From an uncultured Gemmata sp. (GTDB lineage: Bacteria > Planctomycetota > Planctomycetia > Gemmatales > Gemmataceae), in NCBI GenBank assembly GCA_937924775.1, contig CALDUT010000016.1, positions 1-64,000 of the forward strand: a stretch of 64,000 nt of DNA. The letters run 5' to 3'. Each line of letters opens with the position of its first letter. The stretch's first letter is position 1. Positions 51,787-64,000 of this stretch are shown one piece after another. Both the position numbers and the translations under genes were made by a program. The notes beneath the pieces were generated by a model. It saw nothing but the letters and a program-made list of their open reading frames with translations. It searched no databases and was not told where the DNA came from.

Positions 51787-52824
51787 TCACATGTTTATTC
51801 CTGCGGCTACGGTCGTTGTGGCTTGCGGAACCGCTGCATGGCTCGGTTCATTCTCGGTCAGCCAGCCGTGGCCTTCGTCGCGGAGGATGCGGGCCATCGC
51901 CGCGATCCATTGCGGGTGATCGTTGAGACAGGTGCCGTTTTTGAGGTGTTCGCCACCGGCTTGCTCGAACAGTTCACGGCTTTCGTGGCCGATTTCGTCG
52001 ATCGTTTCCAGGCAATCGGCGGTGAAACCGGGCAATGCAACATAGACACGCTTAACGCCTTTTTTCGCTAAATTCTCCAGGACGTCGTCGGTGTAGGGCT
52101 TCAGCCACGGCGAGCGGCCGAAACGCGATTGGTATGTTTGCGTCCATTGGTTTCGCGGCCAGCCCATCCGCTTCACCAAGGCGCGCGTTGTCCGGACAAC
52201 GTGTGTGGCGTAGGGATCGCCGCGTTGGGCGTATTTTTGCGGAATCCCGTGGAAACTGATGACGAAATGCTCCGGTTCCCACGGGAGCTGGGCCAGATCG
52301 TCCCGAATCGTCGCTTCGAGGGCCTCCAGGTACGCGGGATGGTTGTAGTAGGGGGGGACCACCCGCACGGCCGGGACACGCCGCAGCTTCATCAGCGCTT
52401 GGAAAAGTGCATCGGTGGCACTGGCGAAGGAGGTGGCCGAGTATTGCGGGAACATCGGCATGGCGATCAGCCGTTCAACACCCGCATCGACCATTTCGCG
52501 AACAACCTGCCGCACCGACGGATTACCGACGATCATTCCGAAGCGCACCGGGTGGTGCGGGAAATACTCTTGCAGCAGCTGGGTTTGCCGCTGGGTGTAG
52601 TGCATGAGAGGTGAGCCGGTTTTTTCATCCCAGATGCGGCGGTATTTGGCCGCGGAATCGCCGGAGCGAAACGGCAGGATGCGCAGATACAAAAGCGGCA
52701 GCCAAATGAGGCGGGGAACTTCGATCACCCGGGGGTCGGAGAGGAATTGCCGCAAATACGGGAAAAGCCCGGAGTAGGTGGGTTTGTGCGGGGTACCGAG
52801 TTGGATGAGGAGGATTCCGGTCAT
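51787..52824 (-). CDS. hemH: Ferrochelatase
   Basis: MTGILLIQLGTPHKPTYSGLFPYLRQFLSDPRVIE; MPMFPQYSATSFAS; HFVISFHGIPQKYAQRGDPY; CLETIDEIGHE. Confidence 0.95.
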   Translation of the reverse strand: MTGILLIQLGTPHKPTYSGLFPYLRQFLSDPRVIEVPRLIWLPLLYLRILPFRSGDSAAKYRRIWDEKTGSPLMHYTQRQTQLLQEYFPHHPVRFGMIVGNPSVRQVVREMVDAGVERLIAMPMFPQYSATSFASATDALFQALMKLRRVPAVRVVPPYYNHPAYLEALEATIRDDLAQLPWEPEHFVISFHGIPQKYAQRGDPYATHVVRTTRALVKRMGWPRNQWTQTYQSRFGRSPWLKPYTDDVLENLAKKGVKRVYVALPGFTADCLETIDEIGHESRELFEQAGGEHLKNGTCLNDHPQWIAAMARILRDEGHGWLTENEPSHAAVPQATTTVAAGINM

Positions 52825-52960
52825 AGTGCCCGTGCTGGTGGTTTGGCCGGTCCATTCGGAGCCGGGGAAGGAACCGCAGGGATGGCGGTATCCTTCACCA
52901 GGCAGGGGATAGCATTCCGGCCGCGTCACGCGCATGCACCCACGGACCCGCAGCGCGAGC

Positions 52961-53272
52961 CTATTTCTTCTTGCACTCTGGCCCTTCTTTGGGCGGTTGC
53001 TTTTCGGTGATGTGGGCGTCGCCACCGGCGGCTTTCAACGCCGCGGCCCGCTCGGCGTTCAGTTGAATGTAACTGCTCCATTCCGCCGGAACGTTCGGTT
53101 CTGAATAGATCGCCTCGACCGGGCACTCCGGCACACAGGCTTCACAGTCGATGCAGTCGGCTGGGTCGATGTACAGCATCTTCTCATCTTGGTAGAAGCA
53201 TTCCACCGGGCAGACGACGCAACAATCGGTATACTTGCAATCGTAGCAATTGGCAGTAACTACGTGAGCCAT
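52961..53272 (-). CDS. 4Fe-4S / 7Fe ferredoxin
   Basis: CYDCKYTDCCVVCPVECF and CIDCEACVPECPVEAIY. Confidence 0.95.
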   Translation of the reverse strand: MAHVVTANCYDCKYTDCCVVCPVECFYQDEKMLYIDPADCIDCEACVPECPVEAIYSEPNVPAEWSSYIQLNAERAAALKAAGGDAHITEKQPPKEGPECKKK

Positions 53273-53439
53273 GAGTGGCGAACCCTTCTAACGGGAACTC
53301 GGGGGTGGAATCGCGACGAGATTACCACACCGCCATCTTAGGTCAAGGTACACATCTCCACGGGGGAATTGCCAGAGGCAAGTCGGAATTTTCCCCCAAC
53401 TGAGACACAATCTCGCCCCCCGATCAATTCTCAAGCGTG

Positions 53440-55803
53440 TCACAGCATGCTGTACGGATCGATATCGACTTGGAATTCCACAGACGAGGGCACTTTCACC
53501 ATCCGCAAGACCGTGCGCAGAACGTCGTGAAGCATTGCACTACTTTCCGATTGCACTTGAAAGTGGAATCGGTAGTAGTTGTTGAGCCGGAAAACCGGGC
53601 ATTCAGCCGGTCCCAACAACCGGATGGGTGGCGGCGGGGCGGCTCCTGGCCGGCTGGGATCCGTCGGCGGCGCGGCCGGTCCGCGGGCGATAGCTGCCCG
53701 GAACACCCCGGCGAGGGTTTCGGCGAATTGTGCGGCCGCTTCTTCCTTTTCACTCCGCACGATCAGCCGAGCCATCCGCTCGTAGGGTGGGTAGCGATGC
53801 TGCTTGCGATGGGCCAGTTCGAGTTTGGCGAATTCTTCGTAATTGTGCTGGGCCGCCAGCGTGATGCACGGATGATCTGGTGTGAAGGTTTGTACCAGCA
53901 CCTGCCCGCCGCGCTCGCCCCGTCCGGCTCGCCCCGCGACTTGGGCCAGCAACTGGAACGTGCGCTCGGCGCTGCGGAAATCTGGCAGATGCAGCCCGAC
54001 ATCGGCATTGACCACACCCACCAGCGTCACATTGGGAAAATCCAGACCCTTCGCGATCATCTGCGTACCGACGAGAATCTGAATCAGCCCTTCGCGGAAG
54101 GCATCGAGTACTCGTTGGTGGCTGCCGGGTTTGGACATCGTGTCAGAATCCATCCGCTGGCAAACACTGCCGGGGAATTTCTGCTCAATTTCGGCTTGCA
54201 GTTTCTCGGTGCCCAACCCCTGATAACGCATCGCCGGTTGTTCGCACGCCGGGCACCGCAAGTACGGTGCGGTTTCAAAGCCGCAGTAGTGGCAAACCAA
54301 AGCGTTCTTGGTGCGGTGGAAGGTGAGAGCCAGATCGCAGTGGGCACACTGAGCCACATGCCCGCAGGCTTCACAGTGGACATGAGTACTGAAGCCGCGG
54401 CGATTCAGAAGCAGAATGATTTGCCCTTTGGCCTGGAGTGTTCGCCGCATGGCCTCTTCCAGCGTCGGACCGATGGCTCCATGGCGACCGGCCGATTTCG
54501 GCTCATGCCGCAGGTCGATGATCTTCACCGTCGGCAACGGGCGGCTTTCAACCCGCTGAGGCATCTGCAACAAAGTGTAGTTGCCTTTTTCCGCGTTGGC
54601 CCAACTTTCGAGGCTGGGTGTGGCGGAACCCATGAGAATGGGAATCCCTTCCAGCCGGGCCCGCATGACTGCCACATCGCGGGCGTGATAGCGCGGTGTG
54701 GATTCCTGCTTGAAGGTATGCTCGTGTTCTTCATCGATGATGATGAGGCCGAGCCGGCGTGTTGGGGCGAAGACGGCGCTGCGGGCCCCCACCACCACGT
54801 TGACGTGCCCCGCGGCCACCCGCCGCCAGTAGCTGCCGCGTTCGGCGTCCGTCAGGTGGCTGTGAAGCACTGCCAATTCCCCACAGCGGCCATGGAAACG
54901 AGCCAGAGTTTGTGGGGTGAGCGAAATTTCCGGCACCAGCACAATCACTTCCTGGCCTTGCCGCACCACTTCTTCGATGGCCCGCAGGTACACTTCCGTT
55001 TTCCCGCTGCCGGTCACACCGTGCAGCAAGAAGGCGTGGTAGCCGCCGCTGCGCAAAGCCGGCTGCAGGGTTTGCCAGACCCGCTGTTGATCGGCGTTCA
55101 GGGTGATCGCGTGGCGTTCGCTGGGTCGGGAAGCATCCGATTCGAGGGTGCTGTCGCGGGGGGGGATCGCGTCGTTCTCGATCCGCTGCGTGAAGCGGCG
55201 AACCAGCCCTTTCTTCACCAGCCCGGCGACAACGCCAGGCGTACACTTCGCTAAGCGGGCCAGTTGAATCATCTCCAGCGGACGATTCTCTTTTTTGAGT
55301 TTTTCCAGGGCCACTTTCTGTTGCGGGGTGACGCTGGGCAGCGGATGAGGGAGTTGCTCTTTGGGCAACGGTTCGACGAAAGTCGCCACCCGCGTGCCGG
55401 CATTGTCGCGGACGCCCGCGGGCACAACCGCGTGCAGCACCTGCCCCCAGCCGCACAAGTAGTAGTCGGCCATCCACCGGGTCAGTTTCATCAAATGATC
55501 GTTGACAATCGGCTCATCATCGAGAACACGAAGGAGGTTTTTGATCTCATAGCCGGGGCGGGGCGGCTGATCGCTGACACGCACACAGAAGCCGACCACC
55601 GGTTTGCCCCCTTTGCCCAAGGGAACTTCGACGCGCCGCCCGGCACCCACACGGCCGACCAGCGAGGCAGGTACCGCGTAGGTATAGGCCTCGTCGAGCG
55701 GCCGATCAAAGACCACATCGGCGAACAGGACGGCCGGAGGTGTGGTGGTGCTGCCGCGGTCTTCGTCGAGTTCGAATAAGGCACGGATATTGGGGGCCGT
55801 CAT
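53440..55803 (-). CDS. priA: Primosomal protein N' (PriA helicase)
   Basis: FADVVFDRPLDEAYTYAVPASL; LLHGVTGSGKTEVYLRAIEEV; DEEHEHTFKQESTPRYHARDVAVMRA; zinc-binding Cys pairs; GTQMIAKGLDFPNVTLVGVVNAD. Confidence 0.96.
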   Translation of the reverse strand: MTAPNIRALFELDEDRGSTTTPPAVLFADVVFDRPLDEAYTYAVPASLVGRVGAGRRVEVPLGKGGKPVVGFCVRVSDQPPRPGYEIKNLLRVLDDEPIVNDHLMKLTRWMADYYLCGWGQVLHAVVPAGVRDNAGTRVATFVEPLPKEQLPHPLPSVTPQQKVALEKLKKENRPLEMIQLARLAKCTPGVVAGLVKKGLVRRFTQRIENDAIPPRDSTLESDASRPSERHAITLNADQQRVWQTLQPALRSGGYHAFLLHGVTGSGKTEVYLRAIEEVVRQGQEVIVLVPEISLTPQTLARFHGRCGELAVLHSHLTDAERGSYWRRVAAGHVNVVVGARSAVFAPTRRLGLIIIDEEHEHTFKQESTPRYHARDVAVMRARLEGIPILMGSATPSLESWANAEKGNYTLLQMPQRVESRPLPTVKIIDLRHEPKSAGRHGAIGPTLEEAMRRTLQAKGQIILLLNRRGFSTHVHCEACGHVAQCAHCDLALTFHRTKNALVCHYCGFETAPYLRCPACEQPAMRYQGLGTEKLQAEIEQKFPGSVCQRMDSDTMSKPGSHQRVLDAFREGLIQILVGTQMIAKGLDFPNVTLVGVVNADVGLHLPDFRSAERTFQLLAQVAGRAGRGERGGQVLVQTFTPDHPCITLAAQHNYEEFAKLELAHRKQHRYPPYERMARLIVRSEKEEAAAQFAETLAGVFRAAIARGPAAPPTDPSRPGAAPPPPIRLLGPAECPVFRLNNYYRFHFQVQSESSAMLHDVLRTVLRMVKVPSSVEFQVDIDPYSML

Positions 55804-55967
55804 GGCCGCGTCTCCCGGGATCGAGAGTGAAATTCTGTTCATACAAATAGTGTAACCGCTGACCGGGATTATCCACAAGTGCAGTTGTCGATTTTTCCCC
55901 AGAAGTGAAACCGGTTGTAGCAATCGCCCGCTGAGGCCGGCGGAATGCCTGGTGGGGCCGCCAGTAC

Positions 55968-56489
55968 TCAACGCCGCCGCGGCTTGGGCTGATGGAAGAC
56001 CGATAACAGTTCGTCGATGTCGCGGGGGGTCGGTTCCGGCTTGTCTTCGTGCCACGGATCGCGGCGATTGGCGGCCGCGGTCGGTGGGGTGCCCGGCGGG
56101 GGGCGATGCGACAAGAGCCAATCGATGAACTCAGCACAGTTCAGATACCAGCAGTCGCCCCGGCGAGCCGCTTCGCGGACGCGGCCATCGTTGGAGACCA
56201 CCGTCAGCGATTGCGGATTCGCTTCCGTGGCGATCCACGCTTCAATAGCATCATCCGCCGTTTGGGCGAAGGCGAATTGTACCCGCAAGCCACGATAGAC
56301 CGTTTCGGGTGTGGGTTCGGGGGCGTGTTGGGCATCGAAAACGATGCAGACGTCCGCCCGGTTCTTCAGATGGTCGGCGATCCAAACGAGCAGATGCCGC
56401 CGGGCGGAATGGAAAGCTTTCGCGGGCATATCGCGCGTGGCTAACCCTAAAGCGTGTAATAAGTTGTAGCCATCGACGAGAAATGACAC
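55968..56489 (-). CDS. YacP-like NYN-domain protein
   Basis: FLVDGYNLLHALG; VCIVFDAQHAPEP; SLTVVSNDGRVREAARRGDCWYLNCAEFIDWL. Confidence 0.88.
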   Translation of the reverse strand: MSFLVDGYNLLHALGLATRDMPAKAFHSARRHLLVWIADHLKNRADVCIVFDAQHAPEPTPETVYRGLRVQFAFAQTADDAIEAWIATEANPQSLTVVSNDGRVREAARRGDCWYLNCAEFIDWLLSHRPPPGTPPTAAANRRDPWHEDKPEPTPRDIDELLSVFHQPKPRRR

Positions 56490-56691
56490 GGCACCACCGA
56501 CTTTCTCCGGGTCGGTTGCGTCGTCGGTCCGTCGAACGAGGCAAACGACGGGTTACGGGAGATTCTCCGTCCATTTTTATTATCTTACCCACAAGAGGGG
56601 GGCCGCGGAATGACCGTAGCGAGGAAATGGTTCCCGCCGGCGCGTGGCGGTCCCACTTTCCCCAGGCCCTGTGAGGCCCCACAAAAGGCCG

Positions 56692-56719
56692 CAGGCTGCG
56701 TGACGCGCCACGCAGCCTG
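56692..56719 (-). terminator. Perfect 11-bp hairpin downstream of yacG
   Basis: CAGGCTGCGTG-ACGCGC-CACGCAGCCTG; on the minus strand followed by CGGCCTTTTG. Confidence 0.6.
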
Positions 56720-56774
56720 TTGGCGAATCTATCGGTTATCGGTCGGAGGATCGACCGTCGGAGCAGCAACCCGG

Positions 56775-56960
56775 TTAGGATTGTTCAGCGTCGGCGGGCG
56801 TCGAGCGATCCAGTGCCGGGCTGGAAATGCGATATTTTTCGTCCAGCCAGCGGCCCAGGTCGATCTTGCGGCATCGAGCCGAGCAAAACGGAAAGTCGGG
56901 ATATTCTTGCCAGTTGCCCGGTATCGCCGCGTTACAGATCGGACACCGCACTTTACTCAT
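56775..56960 (-). CDS. yacG: YacG-family zinc-binding DNA gyrase inhibitor
   Basis: VRCPICNAAIPGNWQEYPDFPFCSARCRKIDLGRWLDEKYRI. Confidence 0.93.
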   Translation of the reverse strand: MSKVRCPICNAAIPGNWQEYPDFPFCSARCRKIDLGRWLDEKYRISSPALDRSTPADAEQS

Positions 56961-57019
56961 CGGTTCGCCCCCGCCGGAACTTCGGAAATTCTCCGAATAT
57001 CCTGACCAACCGGTTCCGG

Positions 57020-57346
57020 CTACTTCCCCAAATTCTTCGCCGCACAGGGAGTGGCGGATTCACCCTTGGCCCCCACACCCGCGGGTTCGCCACAGGCCCC
57101 GCAGGTGGCCGGGGCTTTGTCGCGGGAGGCCCCTTCCGATTCCTGGTGGCAGGTTTGACCAGCACGGCGGTAGTCGGTTTCGTAGAAGCCGCTGCCTTTG
57201 AAAATGATCGCACCACCGCCACCGAAGAGCCGTTCGAGCGTGTGCTGTTGGCAGTTGGGGCATTGCGTTAGTGGTGGTGCCGAGAACGATTGCAATTCGT
57301 CAAAGGTGTGGTTACAGGCCTTACAGCGGTAATCGTAGGTTGGCAT
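57020..57346 (-). CDS. FmdB-family zinc ribbon protein
   Basis: MPTYDYRCKACNHTFDELQSFSAPPLTQCPNCQQHTLERLFGGGGAIIFKGSGFYETDYR. Confidence 0.93.
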   Translation of the reverse strand: MPTYDYRCKACNHTFDELQSFSAPPLTQCPNCQQHTLERLFGGGGAIIFKGSGFYETDYRRAGQTCHQESEGASRDKAPATCGACGEPAGVGAKGESATPCAAKNLGK

Positions 57347-57548
57347 AGGCGTTGGTAGGTTTCGAGGGTTGGAATGTGAGGAGAACTGCGGACGCCACCC
57401 CGTGTGGACCGCAGCCGCCTCGTCGCTTCATGAACGTCGCGGATCAGGCGGAATGTTCCAATTCGGGTCAGGGGATGATTTTTCTCTTCGTTTGTGTGTT
57501 CAATTTCTGGTCGCGCTTACTTAACATCTTTGCCGACTGAAAGTTGTG

Positions 57549-58088
57549 TCATTGTTCGCTAGCCACAACGACCGAGGCCGGACGCAGGACACGATCGTGC
57601 AGAAGAAAGCCGTGCTGCAGCACCTGCACCACCTGCCCCGGCTGGAACTGGGTGCCGGCTTGCTGCATGACCGCCTGGTGCAGATTGGGGTCGAAGGCGC
57701 TGCCTGGGCCGACGTCAATCCGCTGAATCCCATGCCGTTTGAAGGCTTCGAGAAACTGGGAGGCCGTGGCCGCGACTCCAGTGGCCAGAGGCCCGTTATC
57801 GCCGGCCCGTTTGGCGGCTTCCAGGGCGCGGTCGAGATTATCGAGGGCCGTGAGCAGATCGCGGGCCAACGGTTCGATGGCGAACTTGCGTTCGATCTCC
57901 ACGTCACGCAGAAGGCGTTTGCGGGCATTGTCGAAATCGGCCAGCATCAGCTTGTAGTTATTCAATTCTTGTTCGCGGGCGGCTAAGGTGGCCCGAAGGG
58001 TATCGAGTTCGCTGGCCGGTGGGTGTTCGACGGGTACCGGTTCTTCCACCGGAGGCGTGGGCGGCATTTCCGGTCGTTCATCGGACAT
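57549..58088 (-). CDS. grpE: Nucleotide exchange factor GrpE
   Basis: ADFDNARKRLLRDVEIERKFAIEPLARDLLTALDNLDRAL; GPGSAFDPNLHQAVMQQ; adjacent to dnaJ. Confidence 0.93.
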   Translation of the reverse strand: MSDERPEMPPTPPVEEPVPVEHPPASELDTLRATLAAREQELNNYKLMLADFDNARKRLLRDVEIERKFAIEPLARDLLTALDNLDRALEAAKRAGDNGPLATGVAATASQFLEAFKRHGIQRIDVGPGSAFDPNLHQAVMQQAGTQFQPGQVVQVLQHGFLLHDRVLRPASVVVASEQ

Positions 58089-58150
58089 GGGTTGTACCTA
58101 CGGAATGTTATCTTCAATGGATTTTCTTTAGGGGATTTTCGTATCGCAGG

Positions 58151-59305
58151 TTATTTCTTCTCTTCTTTTGGAGGGTTCTCCCCGCTGACGAGATCCTTGA
58201 GTTTGCCGAAAATTCCTTTTTTGGGCGTAGGGGGGCTGAGGCCCTCCAGCGCCGCCAATTGCCGGTACAGTTCTTCTTGTTCCGGGGTGAGGTTCGTTGG
58301 GGTTTCGACAATCAATTGCACCAGCAGATCGCCGCGGCGTTTGGGATCGTCGAAATGGGGCATGCCTTGACCGGGAACGCGGACCACGGTGGTGTGCGTT
58401 TGGGCCCCCCGGGGCACTTCCACAAGGATTTTCTCCCCGGTCAAGTTGGTCATTTCGATAGTTCCCCCCAGCGCCGCCCGCGCAAAGGAAATGGGTTGGC
58501 GGCAGATGAGGTTGTGACCGTCGCGTTGGAAGGTCTTGTGGTCGCGAATCTGGATCCGGAGTTCCAGATCGCCACGGGGAGCGCCCGGATCGCCGGCGTG
58601 GCCGCGGCCGGGATAGGTGAAAACCGCGTGGTTGGGAACACCCGGGGGGATATTGGCCGTGACCTCGTCCTGCACCGTGACGCGGCCCGAGCCGCGGCAG
58701 GTGGGGCAGGGATCGGTGATGACGGTACCACGGCCGCCACAACCCCGGCAGCGCATGCGGGTGGCGATGCCAAAGCCGGTATTGAGAACTTCGTAGCCTT
58801 GGCCGCGGCAGCGGCGGCATTGGGTCGGTTGGGTGCCGAGTTTGGCACCACTGCCGCCACAATCGCGGCAGTTCTGTTCACTGGGAACCGTGAAGGTCTT
58901 GGTGCAGCCGGTTGCGGCTTCGACCAATTCAATTTCCAGCAAAGCGGCAATGCTTTCCCCGTGGCGGGGCCCCCGCGCACGACGGGGACCGCCGCCGAAG
59001 AAGCTACCGATCAGATCGCCAAAAAAGTCGCCCAAATCGACGCCCACGCCTTCCATGCCGCCGGGGGCAAACGAGCTATCGACCCCCGCATGACCGTAGC
59101 GGTCGTAGCGGGCCCGTTTGTTGGGGTCGCTCAGCACCGAGTACGCTTCATCCACTTCCGCGTACTTGATTTTGGCTTCCTCATCGCCAATGTTCCGATC
59201 TGGGTGGTAACGCTTGGCGAGGGTGCGATACGCTTTGGTAATCTCCGCTTCGGTGGCCGTGCGTGATACGCCGAGGACTTCGTAATAGCAGCGTTTCTCA
59301 GCCAT
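58151..59305 (-). CDS. dnaJ: Chaperone protein DnaJ
   Basis: J domain with HPD (YHPDRN); four CxxCxGxG-type zinc repeats; C-terminal substrate-binding region. Confidence 0.96.
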   Translation of the reverse strand: MAEKRCYYEVLGVSRTATEAEITKAYRTLAKRYHPDRNIGDEEAKIKYAEVDEAYSVLSDPNKRARYDRYGHAGVDSSFAPGGMEGVGVDLGDFFGDLIGSFFGGGPRRARGPRHGESIAALLEIELVEAATGCTKTFTVPSEQNCRDCGGSGAKLGTQPTQCRRCRGQGYEVLNTGFGIATRMRCRGCGGRGTVITDPCPTCRGSGRVTVQDEVTANIPPGVPNHAVFTYPGRGHAGDPGAPRGDLELRIQIRDHKTFQRDGHNLICRQPISFARAALGGTIEMTNLTGEKILVEVPRGAQTHTTVVRVPGQGMPHFDDPKRRGDLLVQLIVETPTNLTPEQEELYRQLAALEGLSPPTPKKGIFGKLKDLVSGENPPKEEKK

Positions 59306-59335
59306 CGGTTCCTCAGGCGAGTTTCCAGGAAAACA

Positions 59336-59401
59336 CGAAAAGTGCAAAATGGGGAAGACACCACTGGTAAGCGGGGTCTTTTCCTCATTTTACACTTTTC
59401 G
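59336..59401 (-). promoter_or_regulatory. Long imperfect inverted repeat in the groEL2-dnaJ intergenic region
   Basis: CGAAAAGTGCAAAATGGGGAAGACACC pairs with GGGGTCTTTTCCTCATTTTACACTTTTCG with a few mismatches. Confidence 0.7.
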
Positions 59402-59421
59402 CGGCCAACGGTGGACTCCGC

Positions 59422-61107
59422 TTAGGCGATCGCACCGACAACAGGTTTCTTCTTCTCATCCTCATCCAACCGGGTGACCAACACCTCGGTGGTGAGCATC
59501 AGCCCCGCGATACTGGCGGCGTTCTGCAGAGCGTTGCGGGTGACGCGGAGCGGGTCGATGATCCCGGCTTTGAACATGTCTTCGTACTCGCCGGTGTTGG
59601 CGTTGTAGCCGATGTTGGGGTTCTTCTCGCCGCGAGCAATCACTTCGGCGGCAATCACCGCGCCATCGGCACCGCCGTTTTCGGCGATGGTGCGAATCGG
59701 CTTGGCCAGTGCCCGTGCCACAATTTCGGCCCCGACGCGTTCATCATGTTTGAGCTTTTCGGCCAAGGCCTCGACCGTCGGGATACATCGCAACAGAGCC
59801 ACGCCGCCACCAGCCACAATCCCTTCAGCCACCGCGGCGCGGGTCGCGTGCAGGGCATCCTCGACGCGGCCTTTGGTTTGCTTCATTTCCGCTTCGGTGG
59901 AAGCCCCGACCTTGATAATCGCCACGCCACCGCCGAGTTTGGCGAGCCGTTCGGAGAATTTCTCCTTGTCGTACTCGCTTTCGGTTTGGTTCATCTGCGT
60001 GCGGATGGTGTCCATACGGGCTTTGATGGCCGCTTGCCGTTCTTTGTCGGGTTCCACGATGATCGTGGTGCTTTCTTTGTCCACGATGACCTTGTTGGCC
60101 GTACCGAGCAGTTTGAAGACTTTCGGTTCGGGCCGGGCTCCCCGTTGTTGCTCTTTGGCGCTGGGTTCTTCCATGCTATCGAGGGCGATCCCGCGATCCT
60201 CGCTGATGAAAGTACCGCCGGTGAGAACGGCGATGTCTTCCATCATGGCTTTGCGGCGATCCCCGAAGCCGGGCGACTTGACCGCACAGACTTCGAGCAA
60301 GCCACGCAGCCGGTTCACCACCAACACGGCCAAGGCTTCGCTTTCAACGTCGTCGGCGACGATCAGAAGCGGCTTGCCCGCGCGAGCCACCGCATCCAAC
60401 AGTGGCAGCATTTCGCGAACATTCGAGAGCTTCTTCTCATACAAGAGCACCAGTACGTTCTCTTGTTCCCATTTCAGATCCGGGGTGTTAACGACGAAGT
60501 ACGGCGAGATGTAGCCTTTGTCGAACTGCATCCCCTCAACAAATTCCTGGACGGTTTCGGAGGTTTTGCCTTCCTCGACGGTGATAACGCCATCGCGGCC
60601 GACTTTCTCGAAGGCTTCAGCCATCATTTCGCCGATTTTGGGGTCGTTGTTGGCCGAGATGGTAGCGACCTGCTTCATTTCATCCTTCTTGGAGACGGGT
60701 TTTTTCAGCGTCTCCTCGAGGTATTTGACGGCCGCGGCCACGGCTTTGTCGATACCGCGTTTGACGGCCATCGGGTTGGCCCCCGCGGTGATGTTCCGCA
60801 GGCCTTCTTGGTAGATGGCCAAGGCCAGGACGGTGGCCGTGGTGGTCCCGTCGCCGGCGATATCGGAGGTTTTCTGGGCGACCGCGTTGACGAGCTTGGC
60901 CCCCATGTTCTCGAACGGGTCGGGCAGTTCAATTTCTTTAGAAACGGTGACGCCGTCTTTGGTGACGGTCGGCCCGCCGAAGGATTTTTCGATGATGACG
61001 TTGCGCCCGGTGGGGCCGAGAGTCGAGCCAACGGCACGGGCGAGTTTCTCCGCACCGGCCAACAGTTTCTTCCGGGCTTCGTCAGTATAGAGCAATTGTT
61101 TGGCCAT
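59422..61107 (-). CDS. groL: Chaperonin GroEL (paralog 2)
   Basis: [90 protein letters not shown]-terminus without GGM repeats. Confidence 0.97.
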   Translation of the reverse strand: MAKQLLYTDEARKKLLAGAEKLARAVGSTLGPTGRNVIIEKSFGGPTVTKDGVTVSKEIELPDPFENMGAKLVNAVAQKTSDIAGDGTTTATVLALAIYQEGLRNITAGANPMAVKRGIDKAVAAAVKYLEETLKKPVSKKDEMKQVATISANNDPKIGEMMAEAFEKVGRDGVITVEEGKTSETVQEFVEGMQFDKGYISPYFVVNTPDLKWEQENVLVLLYEKKLSNVREMLPLLDAVARAGKPLLIVADDVESEALAVLVVNRLRGLLEVCAVKSPGFGDRRKAMMEDIAVLTGGTFISEDRGIALDSMEEPSAKEQQRGARPEPKVFKLLGTANKVIVDKESTTIIVEPDKERQAAIKARMDTIRTQMNQTESEYDKEKFSERLAKLGGGVAIIKVGASTEAEMKQTKGRVEDALHATRAAVAEGIVAGGGVALLRCIPTVEALAEKLKHDERVGAEIVARALAKPIRTIAENGGADGAVIAAEVIARGEKNPNIGYNANTGEYEDMFKAGIIDPLRVTRNALQNAASIAGLMLTTEVLVTRLDEDEKKKPVVGAIA

Positions 61108-61231
61108 GGTGTCTCCAGATCCCCGTGGGCCGTGGGTGGCTACCGTTGCAGCGGATGAAGGCGTGACGCCTGGTGAACTCCGCTTGCGGACGATGCCGGC
61201 CAACCGCGGCCGTGGTTAGGTGGTAAGTGAG

Positions 61232-61543
61232 TTATTTAACGATTTTGCCCAGGATTTCACTTTCGCGCAGAATCTTGTATTCCTTGCCGTTGACTTCCAC
61301 ATCTGAGCCGCTGTATTTGCCGAACAGCACGGTATCGCCGACGGCCACCGCGAGCGTATGGCGGGTGCCTTTGTCGGTGAGTTTGCCGGGACCAACTGCG
61401 ATCACCTTGCCTTGTTGCGGCTTTTGTTTGGCAGTATCGGGCAGAAGGATGCCACCGCTGGTCTTTTCTTCCGCTTCGAGCGGTTCGACCACAACGCGAT
61501 CATCGAGCGGTTTGAGAGTCAATTGCTTGTCACTTTTGGCCAT
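61232..61543 (-). CDS. groS: Co-chaperonin GroES (paralog 2)
   Basis: [48 protein letters not shown]. Confidence 0.97.
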   Translation of the reverse strand: MAKSDKQLTLKPLDDRVVVEPLEAEEKTSGGILLPDTAKQKPQQGKVIAVGPGKLTDKGTRHTLAVAVGDTVLFGKYSGSDVEVNGKEYKILRESEILGKIVK

Positions 61544-61681
61544 GATGGTTTACTCCGGTGGTTTGGGAGCCGAGAGCTGAGGTCTCGGCGGAACAATCGC
61601 TCCAAGGTTGGATACTGTGTTGAGTTTGCGTCTGGGTCCATTGGGATTGGGGAACCCCGGCGGACCGGGAATTGTGAAGCT

Positions 61682-64000
<2,319 letters not shown>

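Noticed and set aside
53437-55254. 605-aa plus-strand ORF opposite priA
   Set aside because: Antisense to a clear PriA; no recognisable motifs.
59746-61158. 470-aa plus-strand ORF opposite groEL2
   Set aside because: Antisense shadow of GroEL2.

Overview
This window reads as GC-rich planctomycete DNA, most likely Gemmataceae-like. Lineage markers are PSCyt1/PSD1 (DUF1549/DUF1553), DUF1501, DUF1559, TIGR03067 and a PVC-type dehydrogenase start. About 50 protein genes are supported. They include PSD1/DUF1501/sialidase, ruvC-ruvA-ruvB with cysS, ispF, ECF sigma/FecR-like/DUF1559, sbcD-sbcC, a tandem cyanophycinase, a plant-type enoyl-ACP reductase, hemH, ferredoxins and priA. A large chaperone block contains grpE, dnaJ, groES and two groEL genes, and a third groEL/groES pair lies 11 kb away. 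The strongest candidate for an under-described system is at about 36.7-41.8 kb. There, a SAM-I (S-box) riboswitch with unusually long P3 and P4 arms precedes a threonine-synthase-like PLP enzyme, a MoaD/ThiS-like carrier ending in Gly-Gly, an unknown 109-aa protein, a MoeB/ThiF E1-like enzyme and a cysteine desulfurase. This suggests a SAM-controlled protein-thiocarboxylate route to homocysteine or methionine. Other notable signals are an orphan TRIP13/Pch2-like AAA+ ATPase with no visible HORMA partner, a frameshifted small gene, a Uma2 gene relic, an altered KMSKS motif in CysRS, a G10 tract inside a gene, and a long hairpin upstream of dnaJ. All calls come from reading the sequence and supplied ORFs by eye; no database search was run.
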